Shown here piece after piece: positions 14,246 through 24,515 of a stretch of 64,000 nt of DNA; positions within the stretch are counted from its first letter, which is position 1; every line of letters begins with the position of its first letter. Position numbers and translations under genes: made by a program. The stretch is taken from the NCBI GenBank assembly GCA_000499405.2, contig HG738137.1:10451624-10515623 (forward strand). The letters run 5' to 3'. The DNA is from Onchocerca volvulus. Lineage: Eukaryota; Nematoda; Chromadorea; Rhabditida; Onchocercidae. Below the pieces are notes generated by a model. That model was given only the letters and a program-made list of their open reading frames with translations. It ran no database searches and was not told the origin of the DNA.

Positions 14246-17027
14246 AAATAAGGAATAACTAAATGTAAAAACACGATGAATTATTTTGTTATTCTTTGCA
14301 ATCTCCAAATTTTAAACTTATTGAATTTCAAATCATATATTCTTGAAATGATTCAGAACAGTCAATTGTATCTATGTTTTTCCAGGAATTTTTTGTATAT
14401 ATCGTTAAATTATATAAGTTTGAATATAATTTAAATTGAATGAATGAGTTCAAGTGTTCAGAGAGTTCGAGTTTTCGAATATGATATTTAAGAACTCCCT
14501 TGCGTATCCATAACAAATGAATATTGCCATGCATTTTGACTTTATCAGATACTGAAAGTTTTAGAAGCATTTTAAGTATGTGTTTTACTTAAGTCTTTGG
14601 TTGAGTTTTGACTTTGTCTAAGTTTCGTATTGAAAAGATCTTGCAAATCACTATTTTATCCAATGAATGTTTGAAACAACCATGCTCTTTTAAGCTACAA
14701 AATGATTCTTCCTACATGATATCATCACTCCTTTTGCAGGGTTTATTTAACATATCATGAAATAAATTATCATTCACTAACAATTATCATTAATATTTAT
14801 GCGCTGTAAAAAATAAAACTGATTTTGACAGTAATGTCAGTCGTGGATATAAGTGGTATGTTTGTAATTTATATATTTGTTGTATTATAAAACTTCTTGA
14901 CATCAAATATTTTTTTTATCGAAATGAAAAATTACTTAAAGTTTGATTTAATTTTAGTTTTTTATTGTTGCAGACGTTTAGTTTATTGGATATTATTGTT
15001 TCTATTTAACATGACTGAAGTATTTTCTTTATTGAGCTAGTCGTTTTAGCTTAGTTATTATATCTCAGATATTTGTATCTCAGCAAAAATATGAATTGAA
15101 TGGATATTTTCTATAGTTTTCTCTTTAAAAATCCCTTCAAATCGCATTGCATTTCAAGATTTTGTTTATATTATTTTTTCAGTTCTTAGATTTGGATATG
15201 GTGGATCTTCTTTCATTAGTTAGTGATTTCTATTGCTGAAACATTGAAATTTGTTACATGGAATATATTATTTTTGAATGATATTCAGGCGATATTTAAT
15301 GAAGTATCGCAGGACAATTTAAATAGGAATCGAATTACTTCAATGAATAATTAGCAGATATATTTTCATTGAATACATTTGTTTAATGCTTAGCTTTAAA
15401 GCTCATTTGTTCATTTGTTTATTCCTGCTTTCTTTTTGTTGAATTTTTTCTTTTCAATTTCTATTAGTTAATTGAAATTTGGGTTGAAATCTTGCTTTCC
15501 AAGTTACTATCAATTTTCATCGGAGAAAACTATATATACACACACACCAATATACATTACTTTTTTGACTTTAATCAATCAAAATATTTTCTGGTTTCTT
15601 TGATCATAAATTCTAAAACGGAAGAGCATCAAGAAGGTAATTCATGAATATTTTTGTATAATAAAAATGAATAAGATTTTATCCATTCCATTGAAATAGC
15701 AGAAGGAAAGTTTTATATTTAGCAGTTAAGAAAAGTTATCAGAAAATTAATCGAAGTACTTAGCAAGAGTTTTCTCTTAATGACTAAGTTATCAAACTTT
15801 AACAATTCAACTATGGCATATACGAAATTGTTGTCGAAGTGATAGTGACAATATAAAGTATAATTCTGCGCACAATTATACTTCTATAAAATCGGGAGAT
15901 ATGTATTGTTTGGTGTTTTCATTTCACTATTGTTATGCTTAAAATTCTGTTATAATCTGTTATTTGTTTCGCAGAAATCATTTTACTGTACTTCTCTTTC
16001 GGAATATGAATTTCACGTATATTAAACGATTATTAGCATGAGCAAATATCACGTATGACAAACACTTGTAAATATCAGTCTGGTATTGATGGAATAATAT
16101 ATATTCAAAAGTTTAGGATCTAAGAAAAAAGTTGGAGAAGTAGTGATTTATTTTTGAATAAGTCGTGATTTATTTTATGTTAAGGAAACATTACTGAAAG
16201 TTTTGCATGAGATATTAAATGAATAAATATCTTGTCCCGCTTTATCGAATTGCAACCTGAAAATTCAAATTACTCTCTATATTAGCCTAAATAATTATCT
16301 GATGGAATGATACAAAATATTTGCCGATAGATGGCCTTCTGGTTGCTTACCAATGATTCAAATATTGCGACAATAATAGTAAAAGAATGTCCATAGAAAG
16401 TTTGTTTGTTGATATAAATATTGATCAGTGTAATGATAACGGTATCACCTAAACTCAATGTTTGTAATTATGTTGAGCCGGAATGCAGCAATTTAGAAAT
16501 ATCATCGCACGAAAGTTGCTGTCACTTTTTTGCCGGAATTTTTCGTTTTCATTTTTTTGAAATTCGTTTCAGATTGCGCAATTTGTGTTTTATTTTAACG
16601 CAAAAATAATTCATCGCATTGGGAAGATAAGATGGATGTTTCACATATAGTAAATTTTTGACTATCACAGTAAGACTGATTTCAAATATTATTTTCCTAA
16701 AGTGAATCTTTATCACGTGGACAGAATTCAGTCAGCTATCTTCATAAATCTTACAATTACACATAATTCCATATATTTGGTTATCGTTGCCTAGTGAATT
16801 CAAAAAAAAAATTTTTTTTCGAATAATTTTCCATTTTTCTTTTTTTTTTTTTTGTTTTTGTAAATTTAACGGAATCATTTATTAAACTATTAATATCATA
16901 TTGATTTCATTCTTAAAGAAATCATGTAAAATTGAAGAACAAAATATCTTGTGCAATCACTCATTCAGATCAAATTGATCGAAAAAACAATTAATACAAT
17001 TTAAATATACGCATCTAGTAATTATAA
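14246..17027. other. Intergenic region with 3' UTR of BRWD gene
   Basis: AATAAA-type signals occur near 14,757 and 14,807, suitable for polyadenylation of the BRWD transcript. The rest is AT-rich with short A/T runs and a CA/TA patch near 15,535. A 62-codon open frame at 16,421 starts with a non-ATG codon in part of its length and shows no domain. Nothing else is recognised. Confidence 0.5.
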
Positions 17028-18432
17028 TTAATTAGTCGCAAAACCTATGATTGCATAAATAGAACCGTACTGATGCTCATTACGAGATGAGAATAATGAA
17101 CTTATTCCATCGGCGGATAAGTAATATGTTGCTAATTTTACGTCATCGAATACTTCACTGCAAAATAAATACTTTATTGAGAATCAAAGTAAAAAGATAT
17201 GAATAGTTGTGTAATATTCTAAAAATTAAGTAAATAATATTTAAAATTATTATAGCACGTCCGTTGCTTCCGAAAATTTTAAACAATGCTTACTCCATAT
17301 GTTTTTTGTTGCATAATCAAATAGATAAATTATGAGATCGAGGGGTTTCTTTTTGATTATTGAATATAAATCATTGGATTGACTTACTTAAACAAATTTT
17401 CACTGTTCTTTGGTTCTTTGGAATCGGTTGCTGTTATATGAATCGCAATTTTCTGATAGTTGTTCCACTTGGAGATTGTTTCAAACTATAAAAGTAATTT
17501 TTTTGCTTGAATTAAGCAATGTGCAACGATTTTTATCTTTCCTCGAGACCAAAATAAATTTTTATAAAATCTTCTGAACAATCTGTTTGGTGTTAAACAA
17601 TTAAAGATAATGCTTACATTCCATCTTTCGAATTGTTCTCGTAACTCCGTCTCATTGTCAGTCTTCACTACAAATGTTGATACTGCAACATCCTCTCCAC
17701 CAAACATCATAACGATATTCCGATATAGATAGCTTGTTCTTTAATTAAAAAATATCAATGAAATCTTCTAGGAATGCGAACAAAATGGTTTGTGATAAGC
17801 ACAAAATTCAAAAAAAAAAAATAAATTCTTTTCAAGGTTTAATCTTTTTCGAAGCAATCGACATAATTGATAAGTCATCAAACCCTGATAATTCGCTAGA
17901 TGTTTCAGACATTACGCAAATTTGACACCCAGTTATGGATATATGCTCTTGTGTGATCGATTCAGCGTCGGACTGAGTGAACTGGGAATTATTACTGGGA
18001 AAAGTAAAAAAAGAGAGTATCAGTTTGATGGATCTCTGAAATGATTTTTTCATACAATTTTATTTTGACTCGAACATAAGAATATTTTGAACTGAAATTA
18101 GCATACTGAGACATTTATAGTTTCATTTTAGGCGAGAAAAGTTACGAGAGGAAGAATATTTTTTAAAAATATTAGTTTCAAACGAAAACCTTTGGAACTG
18201 TGTAATCTCCATATTTCTCATTCCATAACTCAGAAGTGGAAACAAGGATCAGATTACTTCCCACAACGTCATTTATCCGAATAGTATAGTTTTCAGTTCT
18301 GAAAGAAATTATGTGGAAGTAGTTAGTTAATTTTTAGTAATTTGGCTATACCGTCATGTTTCATTTTGAGCCAAGTTCAGATTACTGTATTCGGTATTCG
18401 TATGACATCATTCTAAATTGCCTGGATGACAT
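17028..18432 (-). CDS. Unrecognised gene A2, downstream of A1 secreted-protein gene
   Basis: Six exons on the minus strand: 18,432-18,386, 18,298-18,190, 17,981-17,929, 17,738-17,618, 17,485-17,388, 17,157-17,028. They total 558 nt, 185 residues, with consistent phases. One donor is the weak GTGTCA at 17,928. The product has N-glycosylation sequons (ENYT, DNET), no Cys pairs of a known type and no domain I recognise; the end reads YAIIGFATN. The ATG at 18,430-18,432 lies four bases after a splice acceptor (CTTAG), which would suit a trans-spliced leader, but no signal peptide follows, so the true 5' end may be elsewhere. Exons 1 and 2 have clear counterparts in the copy at 63,728-63,955, which supports their boundaries. 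Function unknown. Confidence 0.55.
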
Positions 18433-18663
18433 GCTTCTAAGGGTGGATTTAAATCAAAATGCTTCTGCTGTTATGCATGAGCTGTTCAGATGAAACATTT
18501 TCATGGCTGATAAAACATAAATATATTTTCTTTTCCCTAAAAAATCCATTATCATTTCCTTAATTACTTGCTCTTATTTTCTGACATATCTTCTTTCAAT
18601 AATTAAATAGCTGTTTTGTAATGAATTTTGTCAGTAATCATGAATTTTGATGGTTTTATTAGC

Positions 18664-18694
18664 TGAGATTCAAGTCTTTTTAGACTGAATCTCA
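18664..18694. repeat. Short inverted repeat
   Basis: TGAGATTCAAGTC and GACTGAATCTCA form a 12-13 bp stem with one bulge around a T-rich loop, between A2 and the cox2/atpH mosaic. Confidence 0.7.
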
Positions 18695-18875
18695 TGATCA
18701 TCAAGCTAAAGATGTTTAACTCTATATATTAGGTCATTTAATGTGAAAAGGATCCAATAAAATAATTTACAATAATTTATTTTCATCTTATGTTAGAACG
18801 CTGTTTTATGTCTCAAAAGATAAGTAGACCGGGATTTTGGTTAATTCAGTATCAAGTCGGATATATCGTCAGTCT

Positions 18876-18974
18876 GAATTAACTTTGAAGGTTGTTCGTC
18901 ATCAATGGTATTGGAGTTATGAGTATGGGGATAGAGATAGATTATTTTTTGATTCTTTCATGAAATCTTTGGAT
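18876..18974 (+). pseudogene. cox2: Mitochondrial cox2 fragment in nuclear DNA (numt)
   Basis: A plus-strand frame reads LTLKVVRHQWYWSYEYGD followed by FFDSFMKSLD. This is the second-domain start of cytochrome c oxidase subunit II (HQWYWSYEY motif). The MKSLD ending is the form seen in nematode mitochondrial COX2, not in bacterial CoxB. The invariant Gly before HQWYW is Arg here. Homology stops abruptly after KSLD and runs into atpH-like sequence, so this is a roughly 100-bp dead fragment. Confidence 0.8.
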
Positions 18975-19349
18975 AAAAAAACAAGTTTCTATTGGCTTTC
19001 TTCAAAAATCAACGTGATGGTTTTATGTAGCTATTCCGATTTCTCTAGTAATTTGAGTGAGAATTTAGTGAAATTTACCATAATGTAATGCTTGCAAATA
19101 TATGCTCCAGTTTATTACTCCTTATGTTAGGAAAATTTTCCGAATCTTATCCGAGAAAATGGAAGGGAATTAGAAGCTATAGTGGAGGTTTTAAAAAAAA
19201 TTAATATAAAAACAATTGCTGAATCTTCAAATTCTTTTGATAAAGTTGACCTTTCCGTACTGGATGGTTTTATAGTTAAATTTGGCTTCAATTTAATCAA
19301 TAGTTCGCTGAAAAGTTACTTAGATAGACTGGTCCGTTTTACTAAAATG
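18975..19349 (+). pseudogene. Bacterial-type ATP synthase delta subunit (atpH) fragment, Wolbachia-like
   Basis: Plus-strand frames, broken by stops and frame changes, match the C-terminal half of F1 delta. The clearest part is at 19,182-19,349: a helix ELEAIVEVLKKINIK-like stretch, then VDLSVLDGFIVKFG and INSSLKSYLDRL. This fits the delta signature V-D-P-S-hydrophobic-x-G-G-hydrophobic-V-x-x-G followed by x-D-S-S-L-K. The homologous copy at 63,416-62,945 reads VDPSIVNGFVVK and also keeps the N-terminal SLISSFARALLYAQK. Bacterial delta fits better than animal OSCP because of the SSLK ending. Wolbachia origin is inferred from host type. Confidence 0.6.
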
Positions 19350-19512
19350 GGAATACTGAAAATGAGGAATTGTATAAATGCTTTTGAGAGAGTAAATGTA
19401 GTACGGGAAAAGGATGAAGTGTTTGATACTTCTATAAAACGGGAAAACTATAAAGTCTGATAATATCGGTGAATCTTTACTAATTACGTGAAAAAAAAAA
19501 AAACCAAACAAA

Positions 19513-21479
19513 TTACTTGATAGAGCCGTAAATAATACGTTTGATTAATGGTTCTGGTAGAATAAAACCATCTGTTTTATATTCCGCGGATGTTACAGGA
19601 AAACGTCCTTTTAATTGAAAATGTTTAGAAATTAAAACTGGCCATTAAATATTTCTTTGCTTCATGAGTGAATTTAAAAAAAAACCGAAAAAAGAAAAAG
19701 TGAATTTTAAAAAAAACCGAAAAAAGAAAAAGTGAAATACCAGATGATTCCGACCAATATGTTTAAAAAATACGCAATGCGAACGTAATTTCTGGATATC
19801 ACAAATTTTATCAAAAACGAATTAATTTTCTTAAGAATATACCTTCACGGTTCTGACACAACTGCAAGCATTCTGTGCGATTTTCAGTTGAAAATAAGGT
19901 TAACAAGTATTCACTCCAACCAAGTTTACTCAAGTCGATAAAAACTGGCCATAAATTCTGTAATCAAAAATTATAAATTTTTTCTTCATTGCTTAAATTT
20001 TTCGAAAATATTCGACTTTTTCTCAACTGAAGAAACTTTCCTAAAACAATAATTGCGAATAATTTTAACAGAATAATAGGAATCAGATCTTTCCATCTCT
20101 GAATCTCACTTCTCGATTGGGATCGCATTATACATAAATATTCTTGTATAATTTTTGTCAGAAATGTATAACAATTATCAGTAATTCTTGAGATTATGAG
20201 CGAACAACAAAGATTTTAACGCTCAATCCTCATATGTTTAACCTATGTACATGCATAATACCTCATCTGGAGAATCAAGCGATTCCCAATGATATATTGG
20301 GAAAAGTTTTGGGAATAATTTGCCATGTCGAACATATCCAATTTTATAACGACGTTCAAATAATGCAACCGCGGCAAATTCCTTGAAGAGACTCACACTG
20401 AAATTGATTTTTCGAAAGAAAATGTAAATATATTTGAGATTTTTTCTTTCACCATTTTCAAATTTCCAGTTTGTATTGCCAAAAGTAAAAGAAGAAAATA
20501 CTAATTGAGAAAACAAATTTGAACCATACTTTAGCATATTGTCTAAATCTCCGTTTTCNNNNNNNNNNNNNNNNNNNNNNNNNNNTATTCTATGTCACGC
20601 ACAGAGTTAGGTTAATTTTCTGTAAACATTCTATTATATTATGTTTGCGGAATGATTTTTTCATTAAAAAAGATCATTTTTTTTTTTTAACGTATCAAAG
20701 ATGTTAAAACGGATTTGTTTGGTTTAAGTCAGCAATGAATATTAAGAAGGCAAAAAAATCTAATCCATTGTTTTCACAGATAGTTTCGTCAATCTTCATC
20801 AAATTCGCCTATTGTCATTTAATTGGTTTTTAATTTTTGTTTATCCATGAGTAAAGTTTACTCATAGATAGAGCTTTCTGTAAAACAGTCATCATTTCAG
20901 GAAAGCATTGACAATGAAATTATATCTTATCACTTCGCTTCTTCTTGCTATAATTCACCAGAATATCGCTCTTCCAAATGATACCATAGGTTATTTTTCG
21001 AAAAAATTGGCATCTTTCAAAAAAGGATTTTCTTACATTTTAGCGAAATCATTAACCAGTTACAACATATGGAATTCTCCTGAACATGTCGCAGAATTTA
21101 GAAACAGTAATTTGGAAGCACTTCGCCAGATTGTATCCATTCCAGCAATACGTAACCATTTTGTCTAAATCTCCGTTTTCCAAGTATTGTACAAAATGGT
21201 TACGTATTGCTGGAATGGATACAATCTGGCGAAGTGCTTCCAAATTAGGCCAAAAATAATTATAGATCTTGTTCCTAAGTTTTGCGATATATTCAAGGGA
21301 ATTCCTTATGTTGTAACTGGTTGATGATGTTGCTAAAATGTAAGGAAATCCTTTTTTGAAAGATAAACAATTTATAAAGATGCCAAATTTTTCAAAAAAT
21401 AACCTATGGTATCATTTGGAAGAGCGATATTCTGGTGAATTATAGCAAGAAGAAGCGAAGTGATAAGATATAATTTCAT
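19513..21479 (-). CDS. Small secreted protein A1 (copy A), split by inverted repeat and N gap
   Basis: Minus-strand gene whose exons are 21,479-21,404, 21,332 to about 21,166 continuing at 20,558-20,530, 20,397-20,262, 19,957-19,843 and 19,607-19,513. A typical signal peptide (MKLYLITSLLLAIIHQNIALP) is followed by a roughly 180-residue mature protein with ENRTECLQLC (N-glycosylation sequon, Cys-x3-Cys) and KEFAAVALFERRYKIGYVRH. Exons 3, 4 and 5 are 136, 115 and 95 nt, identical in length to the paralogue at 61,489-62,804. Exon 2 is cut by 20,586-21,175, an inverted copy of the gene's own 5' part. As drawn, the locus cannot make the full protein unless the inverted piece is an assembly error. 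Family not recognised. A splice acceptor TTTCAG lies 13 bases before the ATG. Confidence 0.7.
19668..19731. repeat. 32-bp tandem duplication
   Basis: Two adjacent near-identical 32-bp A-rich units (19,668-19,699 and 19,700-19,731) lie in the intron between the last two exons of A1. Confidence 0.9.
20559..20585. other. Assembly gap (27 N)
   Basis: Run of 27 N. To its left the minus-strand A1 exon 2 ends (GAAAACGGAGATTTAGACAA). To its right lies the far end of an inverted copy of the same gene. Confidence 1.
20586..21175 (+). pseudogene. Inverted partial copy of A1 5' region and exon 1-2
   Basis: Plus-strand sequence nearly identical to the reverse complement of 21,190-21,815. An ATG at 20,914 opens 84 codons: signal peptide, then LPNDTIGYF.., ending at TAA 21,166-21,168. 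Compared with the right arm it lacks about 18 bases inside the first intron and about 24 bases of exon 2, so reading runs through the intron. The last codons come from the fold-back junction. Exons 3-5 are absent. It is either a real inverted partial duplicate or a second haplotype placed in the wrong orientation. Confidence 0.75.
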
Positions 21480-21527
21480 TGTCAATGCTTTCCTGAAATG
21501 ATGACTGTTTTACAGAAAGCTCTATCT

Positions 21528-21546
21528 ATGAGTAAACTTTACTCAT
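21528..21546. promoter_or_regulatory. 19-bp palindrome upstream of A1 copy A
   Basis: ATGAGTAAACTTTACTCAT, 49 bases before the A1 ATG on the minus strand. The same palindrome with a different centre base is found in the other two copies (20,847-20,865 and 61,422-61,440). Conservation and position suggest a promoter element; this is inference. Confidence 0.55.
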
Positions 21547-22549
21547 GGATAAACAAAAATTAAAAACCAATTAAATGACAATAGGCGAATTTGATGAAGA
21601 TTGACAAAACTATCTGTGAAAACAATGGATTAGATTTTTTTGCCCTCTTAATATTCATTGCTGACCTAGACCAAACAAATCCGTTTTAACATCTTTGATA
21701 CGTTAAAAAAAAAAAATGATCTTTTTTAATGAAAAAATCATTCCGCAAACATAATATAATAGAATGTTTACAGAAAATTAACCTAACTCTGTGCGTGACA
21801 TAGAATATAGCAATGATAGTGATTTTTGCTCATTTTGAATACTTTTCACGGTTATATTGCACCAATTGAATCGTCCACTTCAAAAAGCTAGGATTAATTT
21901 GCGCCAATTGTAATCTTCTACATCATTGAATAGAAATTTCAAATGCTGTAAATCGCTAGCTATTGAAATGATTTCAAAAAAGATTTATGTCTTTTCAAAA
22001 AAAATGTAACTTTTTTGTAATGTAAATTTTTTTCTATTAAATAACGGATTAAAAAAAAATGTATATTCATGTGCAAATGTCCATTAATTATTCATAATCA
22101 AATAAATTTTGCAGTGAATCAAGATCCAAAACTGAATTTTGCTAGAAATTTTTTATCAAGTTATAATTTTTTCGAAGACCACTAATATAATTCAATAAAA
22201 TATTGATAGCATGATTAGAAATCAATTTTTATTATAATGCTCAAAAAATGAAGGAAAAGCAATCATTTAATGATTCGCAAAGAAAAAGGAGGAAAGAGAT
22301 ATCAAAAAGTGTAAATAAATAGAGATTTTGTCAGAAATTCATTTAGTGCTGTATGTCATATGGCTTAATTCAATTAAAATGACAATATTCTGAAAAATAT
22401 ATAAGATGAAGGTCATGTAAACCATATGAGAATCATCGTCATCATTCTATTCCATTTCATGCATGTTAGATGGATTAATTTTACAGTTATACATTACTTA
22501 AATTGAGCAGAAATATTGCTTTTATAGATTGAAACAATTTTCGAATCAT

Positions 22550-22840
22550 TTTTATGATAGTATTGGCATTATTATAAATTTTTTCTCTCTTCAAAAAAAA
22601 AAAAAGAAAACCATTTCCTTATATTTTAAGATCAGCATTCATTCATGACACAAGAAATTCTCTTCCATATTTCGCGGAATTTAGGAACAACATTTACAAT
22701 AATTTTTTCTTCAGTTGTATCCATCCTAATAATGGATGACCAAATTGTGCAATATTCAGAAAACAAAGATTTGGACAATATGTTAAAATATGGTTTAAAT
22801 TTGCTCAATTTTTTTCTCAATTAGTACAGAACTGTAACAG
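22550..22840 (+). pseudogene. Decayed A1-family fragment (intron 1 end and exon 2)
   Basis: The plus strand aligns with A1 intron 1 (GGCATTATTATAAAT..), then exon 2: EFRNNIYNNF in one frame, then a stop, then YSENKDLDNMLKYGLN in another. A deletion replaces the LEALRQIVSIPAIRNH segment. Exon 1 and the later exons are not found. It is a fourth A1 copy, non-functional. Confidence 0.7.
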
Positions 22841-22883
22841 GTAAAAAGAAAAATAGGTATATCTGTATAGAAATAGACGCCTA

Positions 22884-22983
22884 TTAGAATGCAAAGTTGT
22901 TTTAAAATTTCAAATCGGTCGGTGAAGAATTTGAACGTTATGTAGAAATGAACAATGAACATCTGCATTTTTATTTATATAGA
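22884..22983 (-). mobile_element. Helitron 5'-end fragment
   Basis: The minus strand begins TCTATATAAATAAAAATGC after an A and shares the downstream block with 27,419-27,534 and 8,322-8,421. No matching 3' end is seen nearby, so it is truncated or non-autonomous. Confidence 0.7.
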
Positions 22984-23097
22984 TTGTCGCTGTATTCGCG
23001 AGGATGGAAAAAGAAAATCAGTGATTCTTTTGTTTTAAATTTGACATTGCATATTTCCTGTAGTTGATTGTGAAATCATTTTTTGTCTATTAAGTTA

Positions 23098-23277
23098 ATG
23101 AGCTTTAAAAAAGCTCTCTTTCATCTTGCGCTAACCACGGGCACAATCTCATGTGCACCAAAGGTGCATGCTCCTCAGACAACAAAGGATTTTTCTTTTC
23201 TCTCCAAAATGTTACCAGGAGCCTCCATCCACGAAGAAGATGAGGGTCCTGAGTATAAAAATCACTTAAATGGATAA
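23098..23277 (+). CDS. Possible 59-residue secreted protein
   Basis: Open frame from ATG 23,098 to TAA, beginning MSFKKALFHLALTTGTISCA, which reads as a signal peptide or lipoprotein-like leader, then a charged tail (HEEDEGPEYKNHLNG). Base composition is less AT-rich than the flanks. AATAAA signals at about 23,431 and 23,442 could end a transcript. No family is recognised. It could be a real short gene, a 3' exon of a gene whose other exons I cannot see, or chance. Confidence 0.35.
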   Translation: MSFKKALFHLALTTGTISCAPKVHAPQTTKDFSFLSKMLPGASIHEEDEGPEYKNHLNG

Positions 23278-23459
23278 GCCGCCATGAGCTCGGTTGGATG
23301 TTCCATATCAATTTTTCTTCTTTGCGTAACCCTATCTCTCCCTTTTTTTGTATTATAATTTCTTCATGATATTGTCGAAATTGTATTGTCGATATAATTG
23401 TTGTAATAGTTGCTGCATACGTTGATTAACAAATAAATCGTAATAAAGGTTTTATTACC

Positions 23460-24515
23460 CAAGTTTGAGATTCGTTTCCAAATGAATAAACAACAAAATT
23501 GAAGAGACTGTGAGAACCGAAGAACAGAATTCAACGTGTTATTTTGTCACGATCAGAAAGAAAAAGCGACATTGATTATCTTAGCGAAATTCTACTCTCC
23601 CGAAACAGAGGAATATTTCGGAATAAAGTAAATTTTCTTAAAAAATTTAACGAATTCCAAATTGTTAAATTTTTATTTGAATTTATAAAACAGAAAATAA
23701 AGAATATAGTAGAGCCGATTTTGATTCGATGAGATCCCTCAAAATCAAGCGCATTACATCACCTAAATTGAATGATAATTTCAACGAATTAAGTTAGACA
23801 TTTGGCTAACTTTCATCGTATTTTAAAAAAATCTATTTAATTATCAATAGGTCATTTGTTTCTAGATGATGACTACAGTATTTGAGAAGTTTATTCACGA
23901 CGAAGTCAAATTAAAATTAAGCAATGGCTATAATTAAAACAGGAAATAATATCTTTTATTAAATACATCACTGTTGCCCATGACAACGAAAGTCAGCGAT
24001 CATATAACAACTATTTTCTTGCAGTTTATCGTTGTTAAATTTTGTTTTGCTTGGTAGATTTATTGAAATTTTATAACGTTTATAACATTTGAAAACGTTA
24101 ATTTATTCTCCGCGATAATATCATTTGACAAAGTGGTTATTTTTTTAAAGCAACAGTCATTGAAGTTATTGAAAAGTTATTTGATCGTCCTCAATTCTTT
24201 TGGGTTACGTAAAGTTTGCGGCTCATATCAGTTTCGGAAAATTGATGGAATGGATAGTTTAGTATATGACGGAAGAAACCCCCTGGGTAGTCTCCGGAAA
24301 TCTCAAGGTGATGGAAAAGTATCAAACAGCTGAAATCAATAGCTGTTCAATTGGATGGAAGATTAAAATATTTGATAGTTAATATTAGTATAGAGTTTCT
24401 ATGTTATTATTTGAAGAAGTGATGCATGTATATTATTCAATAATACACTTCATATCAAAAATTTTACGAAAGAATTGAATGTTCCATTTTATAATACTTT
24501 ACATGTTGAAGCATA
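23460..24515. other. Stretch without a supported gene
   Basis: AT-rich. Two open frames (23,544-23,732 and 24,133-24,333) start with TTG or GTG and show no domain or splice-supported context. Probable 5' flank of BBIP1 toward the right end. Confidence 0.4.

Larger units (their letters stand above)
20586..21815. repeat. Large inverted repeat (fold-back), arms ~600 bp
   Basis: Left arm 20,586-21,164, right arm 21,191-21,815, with a spacer of about 26 bases that is itself a continuation of A1 exon 2. The left arm starts exactly at the N gap. Arms differ by scattered substitutions and two deletions, so they are not a simple sequencing duplicate. Confidence 0.9.

Noticed and set aside
16421..16609. 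62-codon open frame, plus strand
   Set aside because: Starts with a non-ATG codon, shows no domain, splice context or homologue in the window.
18837..19460. Two plus-strand frames considered as host exons
   Set aside because: They match cox2 and bacterial ATP synthase delta, are broken, and lie antisense in the duplicated block, so they were called transferred pseudogene fragments.
23544..23732. 62-codon basic open frame, plus strand
   Set aside because: Starts at TTG; protein-like in part but no ATG, no splice site fit and no family recognised.
24133..24333. 66-codon open frame upstream of BBIP1
   Set aside because: Starts at GTG and has no domain; BBIP1 is complete without it.
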